A stretch of DNA of 15,819 nt, taken from assembly GCA_016840825.1 (NCBI GenBank), contig JAEORN010000076.1, positions 1 to 15,819 on the forward strand, written 5' to 3'. Below, piece by piece: positions 5,954 through 14,205 of the stretch. The translations under genes were made by a program, and so were the position numbers. A model generated the notes under the pieces. That model was given only the letters and a program-made list of their open reading frames with translations. It made no database searches and was not told the DNA's origin. Positions within the stretch are counted from its first letter, which is position 1. Each line of letters starts with the position of its first letter. Origin of the DNA: Candidatus Thorarchaeota archaeon (lineage in GTDB: Archaea; Asgardarchaeota; Thorarchaeia; Thorarchaeales; Thorarchaeaceae).

Positions 5954-7561
5954 CTATGCGGTCGCGCCGTCAGCTTGGATGAAACCGGCTCCTTGAGTAG
6001 TACTTGAATAGCCCAGGTCAACACATGCTCCTTGAAGATGTCCTTCAAGCCATGCAACGCTCTGAGCTCCAAATGCGTCAAACATCAGAGCATATACTCC
6101 AGAGGTCTGTGGACAACTGAAGCTTGTACCACTGATGTAGTAGTATCCCCCATAATATGGAAGAACTAGATTCTCTCCGATACCGGTGACGTCGACCTTA
6201 CCACGGGATGAGAAGTCGGATACGAAGACATCAGAGAAGTCGTTCTCCGGTAGATCTGTCCAGATGCCTGTCAGACCATATGCGCCTGTTAAACCATTGA
6301 CTCCAGCAGCAGCAACTGAGGTTGTATCTGCATAGTTGGCTGGATAAGCTGTGGTGTCTGCTGCTGGTCCATCGTTTCCTGCAGATGTACTGATGACAAT
6401 ACCTGCATTCTCAGCGTTGGCAACTGCATTCTGAAGATTGGTATTTGTTGCATCAATACCCAAAGACATTGAAACAACCATATTGTATCCACTAAGGGGT
6501 CCGTTCTTTAGTGAGCGTGCATAATCAATACAATCTGCCCAATTATTGAGCAGTTCAGTTGTGCTAACGTAATTCGAACCGGACCCACCTGTCCAGTATA
6601 GGCATCTGAGCATGACAATCTTTGCATCTTCAGCCACTCCTCTAATCCAGTAGTCTGTAGAGCTATCTAGACGGTAACCAATGACAGTGGCAGTGGTAGC
6701 AGTTCCATGGCCTTCAGTGTCTTCGTCGAATGCAACGTTATCCTTTCCCAACTCCTGAGTGTAACTTCTGCTGTACTCAGTTAGGATATTCTCCTGTGGG
6801 AAGTAATCAAGCCAATTACTGACAAGTCCTGTGTCCACAATTACAACAACTGTACCTGCTCCTGTGTAACTAGTCTTCTCGACATCAATAACATCATTCC
6901 ACCAAGGAAGCATTTGAGGCAGGTCATTCTTGTTCCAACCTTGACTGCTTCCACCGTTATCTACTGTGACAGTATTGATATCATCTCCACTCAGACCTCC
7001 AGTATCTGTTGCGATGGCAAAGATATCATGAGATCCATCGGAGTATGCTGTAGTATCCCAATTGTATGTGTAAGCGTTTGCGACCCATGTTCCATCAATA
7101 TAGATGTCAGGTACAAGAGTATCTTCATCGCTTACCGTCACGCTAATAGTAGTGGTTCCAGAAACTGTCGCACCATTTGCAGGCGAGGTGATTGTTACTA
7201 CAGGAGGATTGTTTGTTGTACCTCCATTATTCACTGTCACATATATTGTGTCACTGGCGCCTCTGCATCTAGCATAGATTGAATGTATGCCATTCGCAAA
7301 ACCAGTTGTGTCCCAATTATATGAGTAGCCACGTGCGACTCGCTTACCATCTATGTAGATTGTGGGTCTAGATGATGCGTCTACTGTAATATGTACTATT
7401 CCTGATACTGTCGCACCGTCTGAAGGATTGGTGATATAGCAGTATCTTGCGTTCAACATTGACACCGGGTCCCCATGAGTCAGAGCTGTAACTGTACCCA
7501 TGAACATCGATGTCATGAAGACGAAAGCAAAGAACAGACTTACTGTCTTCCTAACTCTCAT
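5954..7561 (-). CDS. Secreted subtilisin-like serine protease (S8) with two N-terminal Ig-like domains
   Basis: The 535 residues start with a Sec signal peptide (basic MRVRK, hydrophobic core to about residue 26). Two similar Ig-like (Big) beta-sandwich domains follow at about 41-111 and 121-202; both share 'NGATVSG/DGATVSG', 'IYIDG' and 'YNWDTT'. The peptidase S8 domain spans about 230-535 with catalytic Asp243 (IVDTG), His285 (EGHGTA), oxyanion Asn396 (SAGND) and Ser480 (GTSFSCP). All triad residues are in the usual order, so it should be active outside the cell. I see no inhibitor-I9 propeptide and no C-terminal anchor; the chain ends right after the catalytic fold. ATG 7561 has GGAG at 7570-7573 with 8-nt spacing and a TATA-like box at 7611-7625. 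Confidence 0.95.
   Translation of the reverse strand: MRVRKTVSLFFAFVFMTSMFMGTVTALTHGDPVSMLNARYCYITNPSDGATVSGIVHITVDASSRPTIYIDGKRVARGYSYNWDTTGFANGIHSIYARCRGASDTIYVTVNNGGTTNNPPVVTITSPANGATVSGTTTISVTVSDEDTLVPDIYIDGTWVANAYTYNWDTTAYSDGSHDIFAIATDTGGLSGDDINTVTVDNGGSSQGWNKNDLPQMLPWWNDVIDVEKTSYTGAGTVVVIVDTGLVSNWLDYFPQENILTEYSRSYTQELGKDNVAFDEDTEGHGTATTATVIGYRLDSSTDYWIRGVAEDAKIVMLRCLYWTGGSGSNYVSTTELLNNWADCIDYARSLKNGPLSGYNMVVSMSLGIDATNTNLQNAVANAENAGIVISTSAGNDGPAADTTAYPANYADTTSVAAAGVNGLTGAYGLTGIWTDLPENDFSDVFVSDFSSRGKVDVTGIGENLVLPYYGGYYYISGTSFSCPQTSGVYALMFDAFGAQSVAWLEGHLQGACVDLGYSSTTQGAGFIQADGATA
6956..7441 (-). repeat. Tandem duplication of an Ig-like domain within the protease
   Basis: Residues 41-111 and 121-202 align across 'GATVSG', 'P.IYIDG', 'Y.YNWDTT', 'G.H.I.A'. 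Similarity is also visible in the DNA around 7310-7330 and 7050-7075 (TCCCAATT-TATG blocks), consistent with an internal duplication. Confidence 0.75.
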
Positions 7562-7610
7562 TGCTCATTCTCCATCTCTCAAACCATCAGCGAACACAAC
7601 GTCCATTGAT

Positions 7611-7625
7611 GATATAATATAATTT
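7611..7625 (-). promoter_or_regulatory. TATA-like box of the protease gene
   Basis: The minus strand reads AAATTATATTATATC. A transcription start near 7592 would give a leader of about 30 nt that includes the GGAG Shine-Dalgarno at 7570-7573. Confidence 0.55.
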
Positions 7626-7675
7626 GGGAAAATGTAATTATTCCTTATAAATAAACCGAAATTTCCCCATTCCAC

Positions 7676-7687
7676 GTATATATATAA
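7676..7687 (+). promoter_or_regulatory. TATA box of the small secreted protein gene
   Basis: GTATATATATAA is a strong archaeal TATA box. About 27 nt from its centre is 7709, only 3 nt before ATG 7712, so the mRNA is probably leaderless. Confidence 0.6.
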
Positions 7688-7711
7688 GTGAGGTTTACTT
7701 TTCCCAGATTT

Positions 7712-8179
7712 ATGAAACGCGGAAAGAGGATTGGCATAACACTAGCAATAGTCGCGTCGATGCTTTTTCTATCAATGCCCATGGATGTAGCTGCCGTCGC
7801 CCCATACTTTGATGTAACCATTAACTTTGCTGATTATGACGACTTGGACTTAGACGCAGCAATTGATGATGTATTAATCCTATTCACCTGCACCGTTGGG
7901 AATGGCCACAAAAGCCCAAGTAAATCAGAATTCCTGTTTACACTGACTATGCCTTCAGGAGCCCAATACTTTGCGCTCATTACAGTGTTTGGGAAATATC
8001 GTGAAATTCGGCTTGCTCTATCTTGGTTTGATAGTGCACAAGAATCTGGCTGGTATAACATAGAGCTTGATGCCTATGCTTATGGTATCATGGGTGGTTA
8101 TGACTACGATAGCTATGTATTTGATCCACCCAGCGGTGGTGGACCGGCGGATCCCACCATAAGTGTAACATTTTGGTAA
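7712..8179 (+). CDS. Small secreted protein of unknown function
   Basis: From ATG 7712 the protein has 155 residues, beginning with a clear Sec signal peptide (MKRGKR, then a hydrophobic core, cleavage probably after ...DVAAVA). The mature part is acidic and aromatic-rich with alternating beta-like segments, an Asp-rich stretch near its start (DYDDLDLDAAIDD) that resembles calcium-binding loops of extracellular beta domains, and a Gly/Pro-rich patch (PPSGGGPADP) before the C-terminal strand. I do not recognise a family. The longer in-frame GTG 7688 start is rejected because it lies at the TATA box and would bury the signal peptide. It is divergent from the secreted protease and 38 nt upstream of the regulator gene, so cotranscription with the latter is possible. 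Confidence 0.75.
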   Translation: MKRGKRIGITLAIVASMLFLSMPMDVAAVAPYFDVTINFADYDDLDLDAAIDDVLILFTCTVGNGHKSPSKSEFLFTLTMPSGAQYFALITVFGKYREIRLALSWFDSAQESGWYNIELDAYAYGIMGGYDYDSYVFDPPSGGGPADPTISVTFW

Positions 8180-8217
8180 ATATGATTGAACAAAAGATAA
8201 CACATCGAGGGTAATGA

Positions 8218-9318
8218 TTGAGAGGAACGCAACTAACAGTTAATCATTTGCAGCTTCTTATAGCCTTGCAGGAGGGTCCGATGGACCGACTTGAAACGCT
8301 AGCAAAAAGAGTGAAGCTATCTAGAACGTCTGTGGCTTCTTATCTCAAGTGGATGTCCGGTGAGTCGAAATCCTCTGATAAGCGGTATTTCAGAGTCGTT
8401 CCAGATTTGAACGAAAATGCACTTGACCTTCATACGGTAGATGTGTTCTTAGACACTCCAACACTAGAATCTATTGAGAAGACAGAGGCGTTGTGTGATA
8501 AACATCCATACACCAAGTACAGAGCTCGTTGCTATGGTGGTCATAGTAAAATCCTTGCTCAGTTTAGAATTCCAAAAAACACCTCAAATCTGTTGACCCG
8601 CTTTTTGAACGAATCGAAAAAGCATGATGAATTCGAAGATTATCAGGTTCTTCCTACTGAAGATGTTCAATCTGTCTTTACACTCCCTCGCTTAGAACAT
8701 TGGAACAACAAGTCATTTACATGGGACTTTGATTGGGAAAAATGGGCCAATGAATCAGTAAAAAGAAGCAAGCAGACTGAATCTCTACCAATTGAGTCTA
8801 AACTACACCTGCTAAGGAAAAGTGATATCGCAATCCTAGGTCGGTTGTCACAGGGTATGAGAAGAAAACAACGAGTAATTATCGAAGAATTGAAAGAGGA
8901 AGGATTCAACTTCACCTCACAGGAATTTTCAAGAAGATTGCGTATATTGAAGAATCATTTCATTACAAGATATCATGTGTACATTGACATCGAGGCGTTT
9001 GATCTGTACAGTAACCTCATAATTACAGGCAAGGTCACTCCGAAGTTTTCCCAAGATCTGCAAGATAGACTTCAATTGCATCCTATACCATTCCGATCAA
9101 CCCTGAAAATCACTGACAGCTTCATGTTCTGGTATCTGAGGTTGCCACCTAGTCACCTTTCGCAGCTTCTCAACTACCTATACAAGAATATGGATGGACT
9201 CAACCTATCAATGGTTGACTACAACAGGACCTGGGGTTATTATATTTGGGCTGATGCATTCGACGATGAAATTGGGGGATGGCGTAAGGATACTGATTTT
9301 TTGCTGTGTCGTGAATAG
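8218..9318 (+). CDS. Lrp/AsnC-like transcriptional regulator with duplicated HTH + RAM-like units
   Basis: The chain of 366 residues appears to contain two consecutive regulator units. Unit 1 is an N-terminal helix-turn-helix (about 8-46; 'RLETLAKRVKLSRTSVASYLKWM') followed by a beta-alpha-beta-type segment (about 72-155) with 'KHPYTKYRARCYGGHSKILAQF', the pattern seen in Lrp/AsnC RAM domains. Unit 2 is a helical DNA-binding-like segment (about 200-248) followed by a second RAM-like segment (about 250-345; 'LHPIPFRSTLKI'). It is probably a DNA-binding regulator of unknown ligand and targets. A TGA directly upstream leaves TTG 8218 as the first start; GAGGG at 8207-8211 with 6-nt spacing supports it, and a later ATG (8281) would cut through the first helix-turn-helix. 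Confidence 0.7.
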   Translation: MRGTQLTVNHLQLLIALQEGPMDRLETLAKRVKLSRTSVASYLKWMSGESKSSDKRYFRVVPDLNENALDLHTVDVFLDTPTLESIEKTEALCDKHPYTKYRARCYGGHSKILAQFRIPKNTSNLLTRFLNESKKHDEFEDYQVLPTEDVQSVFTLPRLEHWNNKSFTWDFDWEKWANESVKRSKQTESLPIESKLHLLRKSDIAILGRLSQGMRRKQRVIIEELKEEGFNFTSQEFSRRLRILKNHFITRYHVYIDIEAFDLYSNLIITGKVTPKFSQDLQDRLQLHPIPFRSTLKITDSFMFWYLRLPPSHLSQLLNYLYKNMDGLNLSMVDYNRTWGYYIWADAFDDEIGGWRKDTDFLLCRE

Positions 9319-9427
9319 AAAGCCACCAGAAATTTGAAAGACGCGAATGAAGTTCCAAGGTTTGTTTAAGATGCATAATCTATTTCTTTGAACCCTTTTC
9401 AATACAAATCCAATTATTCAGTAAAAA
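9319..9427. other. Intergenic stretch, T-rich in part
   Basis: A pyrimidine-rich segment near 9379-9402 (with TATTTCTTT and CCCTTTTC) may terminate the upstream regulator transcript. Nothing else is recognised before the operator-like repeats at 9428. Confidence 0.3.
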
Positions 9428-9445
9428 TAGTACTACTAGTACTAC
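9428..9445. promoter_or_regulatory. Putative operator: 17-bp palindrome / 9-bp tandem repeat
   Basis: TAGTACTA-C-TAGTACTA (9428-9444) is a perfect inverted repeat with a 1-nt centre, and the same bases form two direct copies of TAGTACTAC (9428-9436, 9437-9445). A further TAGTACT occurs at 9474-9480. The sites flank the TATA-like element of the operon whose first gene is an ArsR-type regulator, so autoregulation is likely. Confidence 0.6.
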
Positions 9446-9453
9446 GTTGTTAG

Positions 9454-9466
9454 TAATATTTATTAG
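9454..9466 (+). promoter_or_regulatory. TATA-like box of the four-gene operon
   Basis: TAATATTTATTAG predicts transcription start near 9487, about 12 nt before ATG 9499. The repeat at 9474-9480 would fall between the TATA box and the start site, a position where a bound repressor blocks polymerase recruitment. Confidence 0.5.
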
Positions 9467-9498
9467 AGAAAATTAGTACTTTTCTCTCGTGGTCAGTC

Positions 9499-10368
9499 AT
9501 GAGCGAGAAAGACTCCATCAACGTTAAGAATCTGCTTGAGAATGCGAGTGACGAGATAGCGGCAGTTATCAAGTCACTAGGCCATCCTAAACGACTAATA
9601 GTTGTCAATGCTCTCTGGTCCGAATCCAGTGCGTTCATTGATCTTCAGAAAGCTACAGGTCTGAGTAAGACTGCTCTGGTCCATCATCTTGACAAGCTTG
9701 TTGAGAATGGAATCGTAGATAGACTTGAACGCGGCAGATATGAACTGACTGACGATGGCAGATCGCTTGTCTTTGCCTCTATTGCAGCATATGCTCAATC
9801 TCAGAAACGAAAAGATGATGAAGCTGCAAGGAGAGCAGAACACATTCAGAGAGCTCATGCAAAACAGTCTCGTCATCTTCAAGATGATGAAGTCAGAATT
9901 GTCGATCTTGAAGATATGAAAGTTGCCAGTATTCGTGTCATTAGCAACTATCCAGAGAACGATGCTTGGGAGAAGATGCTAGCATGGGCTGAACCAAAGG
10001 GATTGCTAGCTGATTCAAAGAAACATCCAGTCTTTGGTTTTAATAATCCTAATCCCGCTCCTGGTAAGAGTGAATATGGATACGAGTTCTGGATGCAGAT
10101 TTATGAAGACATGGAACTCGATGAAGGAATGGAGATTAAGGAGGTCAAAGGTGGTCGCTATGCAGTCATTACTTGTAACTTGACTGAAGAACTTGAATCT
10201 GAATTCTTCAAAGAGAAAGGGTATCTAGAGAGCTGGAAGAAACTCATTGAATGGGTGAAAACAAGTCGCTATGAAAGAGAAAAAGGACATGGTCTTGAAT
10301 ATGCTCATGATCCAAGTGGAACTGATGGTGATTACATGCTAGATCTCTATTATCCGATTAAGGAGTGA
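9499..10368 (+). CDS. ArsR-type HTH regulator with C-terminal GyrI-like small-molecule-binding domain
   Basis: This protein has 289 residues. An ArsR/MarR-like winged helix spans about 18-92: 'IKSLGHPKRLIVVNALW', recognition region 'KATGLSKTALVHHLDKLVENGIV', and wing 'RLERGRYELTDDG'. A highly charged helical linker spans about 100-128. A GyrI-like / AraC effector-binding domain (PF06445 type) spans about 131-288: 'VRIVDLEDMKVASIRVISNY', 'GYEFWMQIYEDME', 'VKGGRYAVI', 'YLESWKKLIEWVKTS' and terminal 'YMLDLYYPI'. Such domains bind drugs and other hydrophobic or cationic compounds in BmrR, Rob and Cass2. The first gene of a four-gene operon, it probably senses a compound and releases the palindromic operator upstream. 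ATG 9499 follows the predicted transcription start by about 12 nt. Its stop is 7 nt before the next ATG. Confidence 0.85.
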   Translation: MSEKDSINVKNLLENASDEIAAVIKSLGHPKRLIVVNALWSESSAFIDLQKATGLSKTALVHHLDKLVENGIVDRLERGRYELTDDGRSLVFASIAAYAQSQKRKDDEAARRAEHIQRAHAKQSRHLQDDEVRIVDLEDMKVASIRVISNYPENDAWEKMLAWAEPKGLLADSKKHPVFGFNNPNPAPGKSEYGYEFWMQIYEDMELDEGMEIKEVKGGRYAVITCNLTEELESEFFKEKGYLESWKKLIEWVKTSRYEREKGHGLEYAHDPSGTDGDYMLDLYYPIKE

Positions 10369-10375
10369 TATCAAA

Positions 10376-11314
10376 ATGAGTAAGATTAGCTTTGACTCCT
10401 CTAATCATCAAGCTGCTCTCGATTCCTTTGTTGACCAGTTAAAGAAGGACTCTACCATTATTGCAGCCTTTGTCTATGGCAGTCTTGTTCGAGGTGATGT
10501 CTGGTCAGAATCCGATATCGATATGCTTGTAATCACGAAAGATGATTCATTACCATATCAACAACATTGGCTCAAAGACGGTGAAATCCTGATTCAGATT
10601 GATGTTCATTCAAGAAAGAACTTCCGTGACTGGATGGATATTCCTCTTCAAGGGACTGTACTACATCACATCATATCATCAGGTCGTCTTCTGTTTTCAA
10701 CTGATCCGACCATTACAGAATATATCAGAACTGCTTCTGTAATTGGAGAACGAGATAAGAACCTAGGGATGATGATATTCGCGAGTGAAGCGATTGGTTA
10801 CCTCAGCAAGGTTCGTAAAAGTATTATTCACAAGAGAAATCCGCTACTTGCCTTCAGATGGATACAGGGGCTAATGGTACAACTTGCAAATCTCGAAATT
10901 ATATCAAATGGCGGCGTTCCTGAGAGGGAAGTTATACTACAAGCTCGTGACTATAATAGTGAAATTTTCCAAAAGGGATACATAGACATTCTCGAGAATG
11001 GTGTAACTCTTGATACGTGTCAGGAGGCATATGAGCTTAGTCTGGAGTATCTCACGAATCGAGCTGAAACCCTGTTTGAACCGATTATTTCCTATATTCT
11101 TGATCAAGGAGGTCATTGTGGAATATCACATATTGACAAACACTTTCGAAGAAAACTCAATCGGAATGATTTCTTCACACTGATTAATGCATGCGATTTT
11201 CTTGCTGATCTCGGTATTATTTCCAGAATGGTATACCCCTTGAAGCTGACAAGTAAGAGTCGATATGAGGTGCATGAAGCGGGATACATACACTTGGAGG
11301 GTGAGTTATTATGA
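10376..11314 (+). CDS. Nucleotidyltransferase, aminoglycoside-modifying-type fold
   Basis: This 312-residue protein has the Pol-beta-type nucleotidyltransferase signature: Gly35-Ser36 in '[10 protein letters not shown]', metal ligands Asp47 and Asp49 in 'SDIDMLVI', and Asp76 in 'IQIDVHS'. A helical domain (about 105-235) follows, as in kanamycin-type and related antibiotic nucleotidyltransferases. The C-terminal 70 residues ('[34 protein letters not shown]') could be a small winged helix. It probably transfers a nucleotide from NTP to a small molecule or macromolecule; the substrate is not readable. AAGGAG at 10360-10365, inside the end of the regulator gene, provides the ribosome binding site. 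Its TGA overlaps the UvrA ATG (ATGA), indicating translational coupling. Confidence 0.8.
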   Translation: MSKISFDSSNHQAALDSFVDQLKKDSTIIAAFVYGSLVRGDVWSESDIDMLVITKDDSLPYQQHWLKDGEILIQIDVHSRKNFRDWMDIPLQGTVLHHIISSGRLLFSTDPTITEYIRTASVIGERDKNLGMMIFASEAIGYLSKVRKSIIHKRNPLLAFRWIQGLMVQLANLEIISNGGVPEREVILQARDYNSEIFQKGYIDILENGVTLDTCQEAYELSLEYLTNRAETLFEPIISYILDQGGHCGISHIDKHFRRKLNRNDFFTLINACDFLADLGIISRMVYPLKLTSKSRYEVHEAGYIHLEGELL

Positions 11315-14202
11315 GTAAGTCAGTTCGAATCAAAGGTGCACGAGAAAATAATCTGCAGAATGTTGATGTCGATATTCCCCGTGACAAGCTTACTGTAATT
11401 ACTGGAGTATCCGGTTCCGGAAAATCATCTCTTGCATTTGATGTGCTATATGGTGAAGGACAGCGTCGGTTCATGGAGTCATTATCTGCCTATGCACGTT
11501 CTAGGATTCCTCTTGTCAAAAAACCTGCTGTTGATTCTGTCAAAGGTCTTTCGCCAGTTCTCTCTATCTCCCAAGCAAGAGGAGTACGAAATCCCCGTTC
11601 AACCGTTGGTACATTGACAGAGATTCAGACATACCTCCGTCTGCTCTTTGCAACAATAGGTGTCCCTCATTGTCCGTATTGTGATACGGAGATCAAGTCG
11701 AAAACCCCTCATCAGATTGCAGAACATATCCAATCTTTACCCGAAGGAACTACAGTTGAAATCCTTGCTCCTTTCTTCAAGATATATGGCGAGAACTGGG
11801 AGTATCTTATTGATACCATTCGCAATCATGGGTGTAGAAATATCCGTCTTGATGATGAGCTGAAAAGCACAAGTGACAAACTGGATTTAGATGAAGATGG
11901 GGATTACAGAATCGAAGGTATTGTTGACAAATTCACTGTCAACGGTGATCAGACAAAGGATATTGTAGCGTCGATCATTGAATGTCTGAGAATTGGTGAA
12001 GGACTACTCAGGTTGAATATCTCAAATCCCGAAAATCTCACAAATAGTCCTGATTCTTTTTACAGACTTCTCTCTTGTCCCGAACATCATATTCTTGCAG
12101 GTGATTTTCTCCCATGGTATTTCTCCGCAAATGAGGGCGACAGTTATTGTCTTACGTGTGGAGGGTTAGGAACTCATAGGACCGCTATTCCAACTCTGAT
12201 GATAGTTAATCCCGATAAGAGTCTGAAAGAAGGAGCAATTGATCGAGGGTCTTTCAATATAGATACTAGCACATACAAGCGATTGATCAACTGGAGATAT
12301 GTTATGGCATACAGCATGGGTGAACACTTTGGTTTCTCTCTCGATACTCCCTTCAAAGATTTGCCTGAAGAGATCCAGAACATGTTCTTCTATGGCACAG
12401 ATGGAAAAAAGTTCAAGCTCATTAAACCTCCTGATGAGGAACGTGACCATGAGAACTTTGGAAAAGAATTCTCTTTCAGAGGTATTGTACCCAGACTAGA
12501 CGCATGGTATCGCAAACTCTGCAGAGAGGGGAAGCAACACGATCCAGGTTATTCATGGGTAGAGAAACGAATGGTTGAGAGTCTATGCCCAGATTGTAAG
12601 GGAACAAAACTCCTTTCTCAGAGAATGCTTGTTAGAATTAATGACAAAAACATACATGAATTAGCAAGCATCTCTCTTGAGGATCTTCGTAAATTTGCAG
12701 ATGAGATTCAACCTGGAAAGGACAAAGAGCATCTTGCTGGACCCATTCTTGAAGAACTGAAGAAACGACTTGATCTCATGCTTGATATAGGCCTCTACTA
12801 CCTAAGCTTGAACCGAAGAGCTGATACAATATCAGGTGGTGAACTTCAGCGAACTCGACTTAGCACTCAGATTGGCTCAGAACTAATGGGCATGCTTGTA
12901 GTGTTAGATGAGCCTTCGATCGGTCTACATCCTCGGGATGGAAAAAGGGTCATAGACACACTCAAGAAACTACGAGATGTAGGGAATACAGTAATCGTGG
13001 TAGAACATGATGTCGAAACAATGAAGGCTGCAGATAACATCATTGAGATGGGTCCTGGTCCTGGAATTCATGGTGGAAGAGTTGTTGCAGAAGGTCTTAT
13101 TGAAGACATTATGAATACAGATAGTTCTATCACAGGACAGTATCTCAGGGGGGCAAAGAAGATTGCATTGCCTGAGAGAAGACGGAAATCAAATGGAGAA
13201 TCGATCAAGATACACAAGGCCCGTGAGAATAATCTGAAACAGGTAGATATCGAACTACCGCTAGGTCTCTTCATCTGTATAACTGGTGTATCAGGTTCTG
13301 GAAAAAGTAGTTTGATTAACGAGGTTCTCTACAAGAAATTACATTCTGTTTTTCGTGATAGAAGAATCATTCCAGGTAAACACGATCTCATTGAGGGTAT
13401 TGAAAATCTCAGGGATGTGAGGAATATAGACCAGACTCCTATTGGAAGGTCCTCAAGATCTAATCCAGCAACCTATGTAGGCATCTTTGATAAGATTCGA
13501 GAAATCTTTGCTGACCTTCCTGCTGCGAAAGAGAAAAACTATGAAATGTCTGAATTTAGCTTCAATCAGAATAGTGGTGGCCGCTGTCCAGAGTGTAAGG
13601 GGGAAGGTATTGTTACAACGGAAATGCAATTCATGCCAGACATAGAAAGCATATGTCCTGCATGTAAAGGTTCAAGGTTCACAAAGGAGATACTGGAAGT
13701 GAAATACAAGGACAAGAGTATCGCAGATGTCCTTGATATGACAGTTGAGGAAGCAATCCCATTCTTTGAGGATGTAAACCTAATCCATCACAAACTCGAA
13801 ACTATGAATGAACTGGGACTTGGATATTTGAAATTAGGTCAACCATCAAATCAATTGAGTGGTGGAGAATCTCAACGTATCAAGCTCGCAAAAGAGCTTG
13901 GAAAAATAAAAGCTTCTCGTGATACACTCTACATTTTCGACGAACCAACAACAGGACTTCATCTGGCAGACATCCAGAAACTCCTGGACTGTCTGAATCG
14001 ACTTGTAGATCATGGTAATAGTGTGCTTGTAATAGAGCATCACATGGATGTCATAAAAAGCGCTGACTATGTTATAGACCTTGGTCCTTCAGGCGGGGAC
14101 GAAGGTGGCGAAATTGTTGCTGTAGGAACTCCTGAAGAAGTAGCGAAAGTGGGCAGATCTTTCACTGGGAAGTATCTGAAAGAAGTTATTGAAGAGGTGT
14201 AA
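11311..14202 (+). CDS. uvrA: UvrA-family ABC ATPase (excinuclease ABC subunit A or UvrA-like resistance protein)
   Basis: The 963 residues cover the whole UvrA architecture. Walker A1 is GVSGSGKS (32-39). A UvrB-binding-like region spans about 125-240. A zinc knuckle uses Cys256/His259 and Cys280/Cys283; a CxxC is at 426/429. ABC signature 1 is ISGGE (507-511) and Walker B1 VVLDEP (530-535). Walker A2 is at 659-666. The zinc finger Cys759/762/782/785 lies in the second half. Signature 2 is LSGGE (849-853) and Walker B2 YIFDEP (874-879). Canonical UvrA dimers load UvrB at DNA lesions. The protein is divergent: CxxC of the first knuckle is CxxH, and the usual [14 protein letters not shown] reads '[16 protein letters not shown]'. 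Placed after an NTase and drug-type sensor, it could instead be a DrrC-like DNA-protection ATPase. It overlaps the upstream gene by 4 nt and has strong GGAGGGTGA at 11297-11305. Confidence 0.93.
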   Translation: MSKSVRIKGARENNLQNVDVDIPRDKLTVITGVSGSGKSSLAFDVLYGEGQRRFMESLSAYARSRIPLVKKPAVDSVKGLSPVLSISQARGVRNPRSTVGTLTEIQTYLRLLFATIGVPHCPYCDTEIKSKTPHQIAEHIQSLPEGTTVEILAPFFKIYGENWEYLIDTIRNHGCRNIRLDDELKSTSDKLDLDEDGDYRIEGIVDKFTVNGDQTKDIVASIIECLRIGEGLLRLNISNPENLTNSPDSFYRLLSCPEHHILAGDFLPWYFSANEGDSYCLTCGGLGTHRTAIPTLMIVNPDKSLKEGAIDRGSFNIDTSTYKRLINWRYVMAYSMGEHFGFSLDTPFKDLPEEIQNMFFYGTDGKKFKLIKPPDEERDHENFGKEFSFRGIVPRLDAWYRKLCREGKQHDPGYSWVEKRMVESLCPDCKGTKLLSQRMLVRINDKNIHELASISLEDLRKFADEIQPGKDKEHLAGPILEELKKRLDLMLDIGLYYLSLNRRADTISGGELQRTRLSTQIGSELMGMLVVLDEPSIGLHPRDGKRVIDTLKKLRDVGNTVIVVEHDVETMKAADNIIEMGPGPGIHGGRVVAEGLIEDIMNTDSSITGQYLRGAKKIALPERRRKSNGESIKIHKARENNLKQVDIELPLGLFICITGVSGSGKSSLINEVLYKKLHSVFRDRRIIPGKHDLIEGIENLRDVRNIDQTPIGRSSRSNPATYVGIFDKIREIFADLPAAKEKNYEMSEFSFNQNSGGRCPECKGEGIVTTEMQFMPDIESICPACKGSRFTKEILEVKYKDKSIADVLDMTVEEAIPFFEDVNLIHHKLETMNELGLGYLKLGQPSNQLSGGESQRIKLAKELGKIKASRDTLYIFDEPTTGLHLADIQKLLDCLNRLVDHGNSVLVIEHHMDVIKSADYVIDLGPSGGDEGGEIVAVGTPEEVAKVGRSFTGKYLKEVIEEV

Positions 14203-14205
14203 TTC

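Noticed and set aside
6914..7282. 122-codon plus-strand frame inside the protease gene
   Set aside because: It is antisense to the Ig-like domains, with low-complexity Ser/Cys/Ile composition; it is a shadow of the real gene.
10376..11314. Calling this a specific aminoglycoside resistance enzyme
   Set aside because: Only the fold motifs are visible; substrate cannot be inferred, and archaeal ribosomes are naturally insensitive to many aminoglycosides.
11311..14202. Taking UvrA as proof of a complete nucleotide excision repair system here
   Set aside because: No uvrB or uvrC is present in the window, and UvrA-like proteins can act in drug protection without them.
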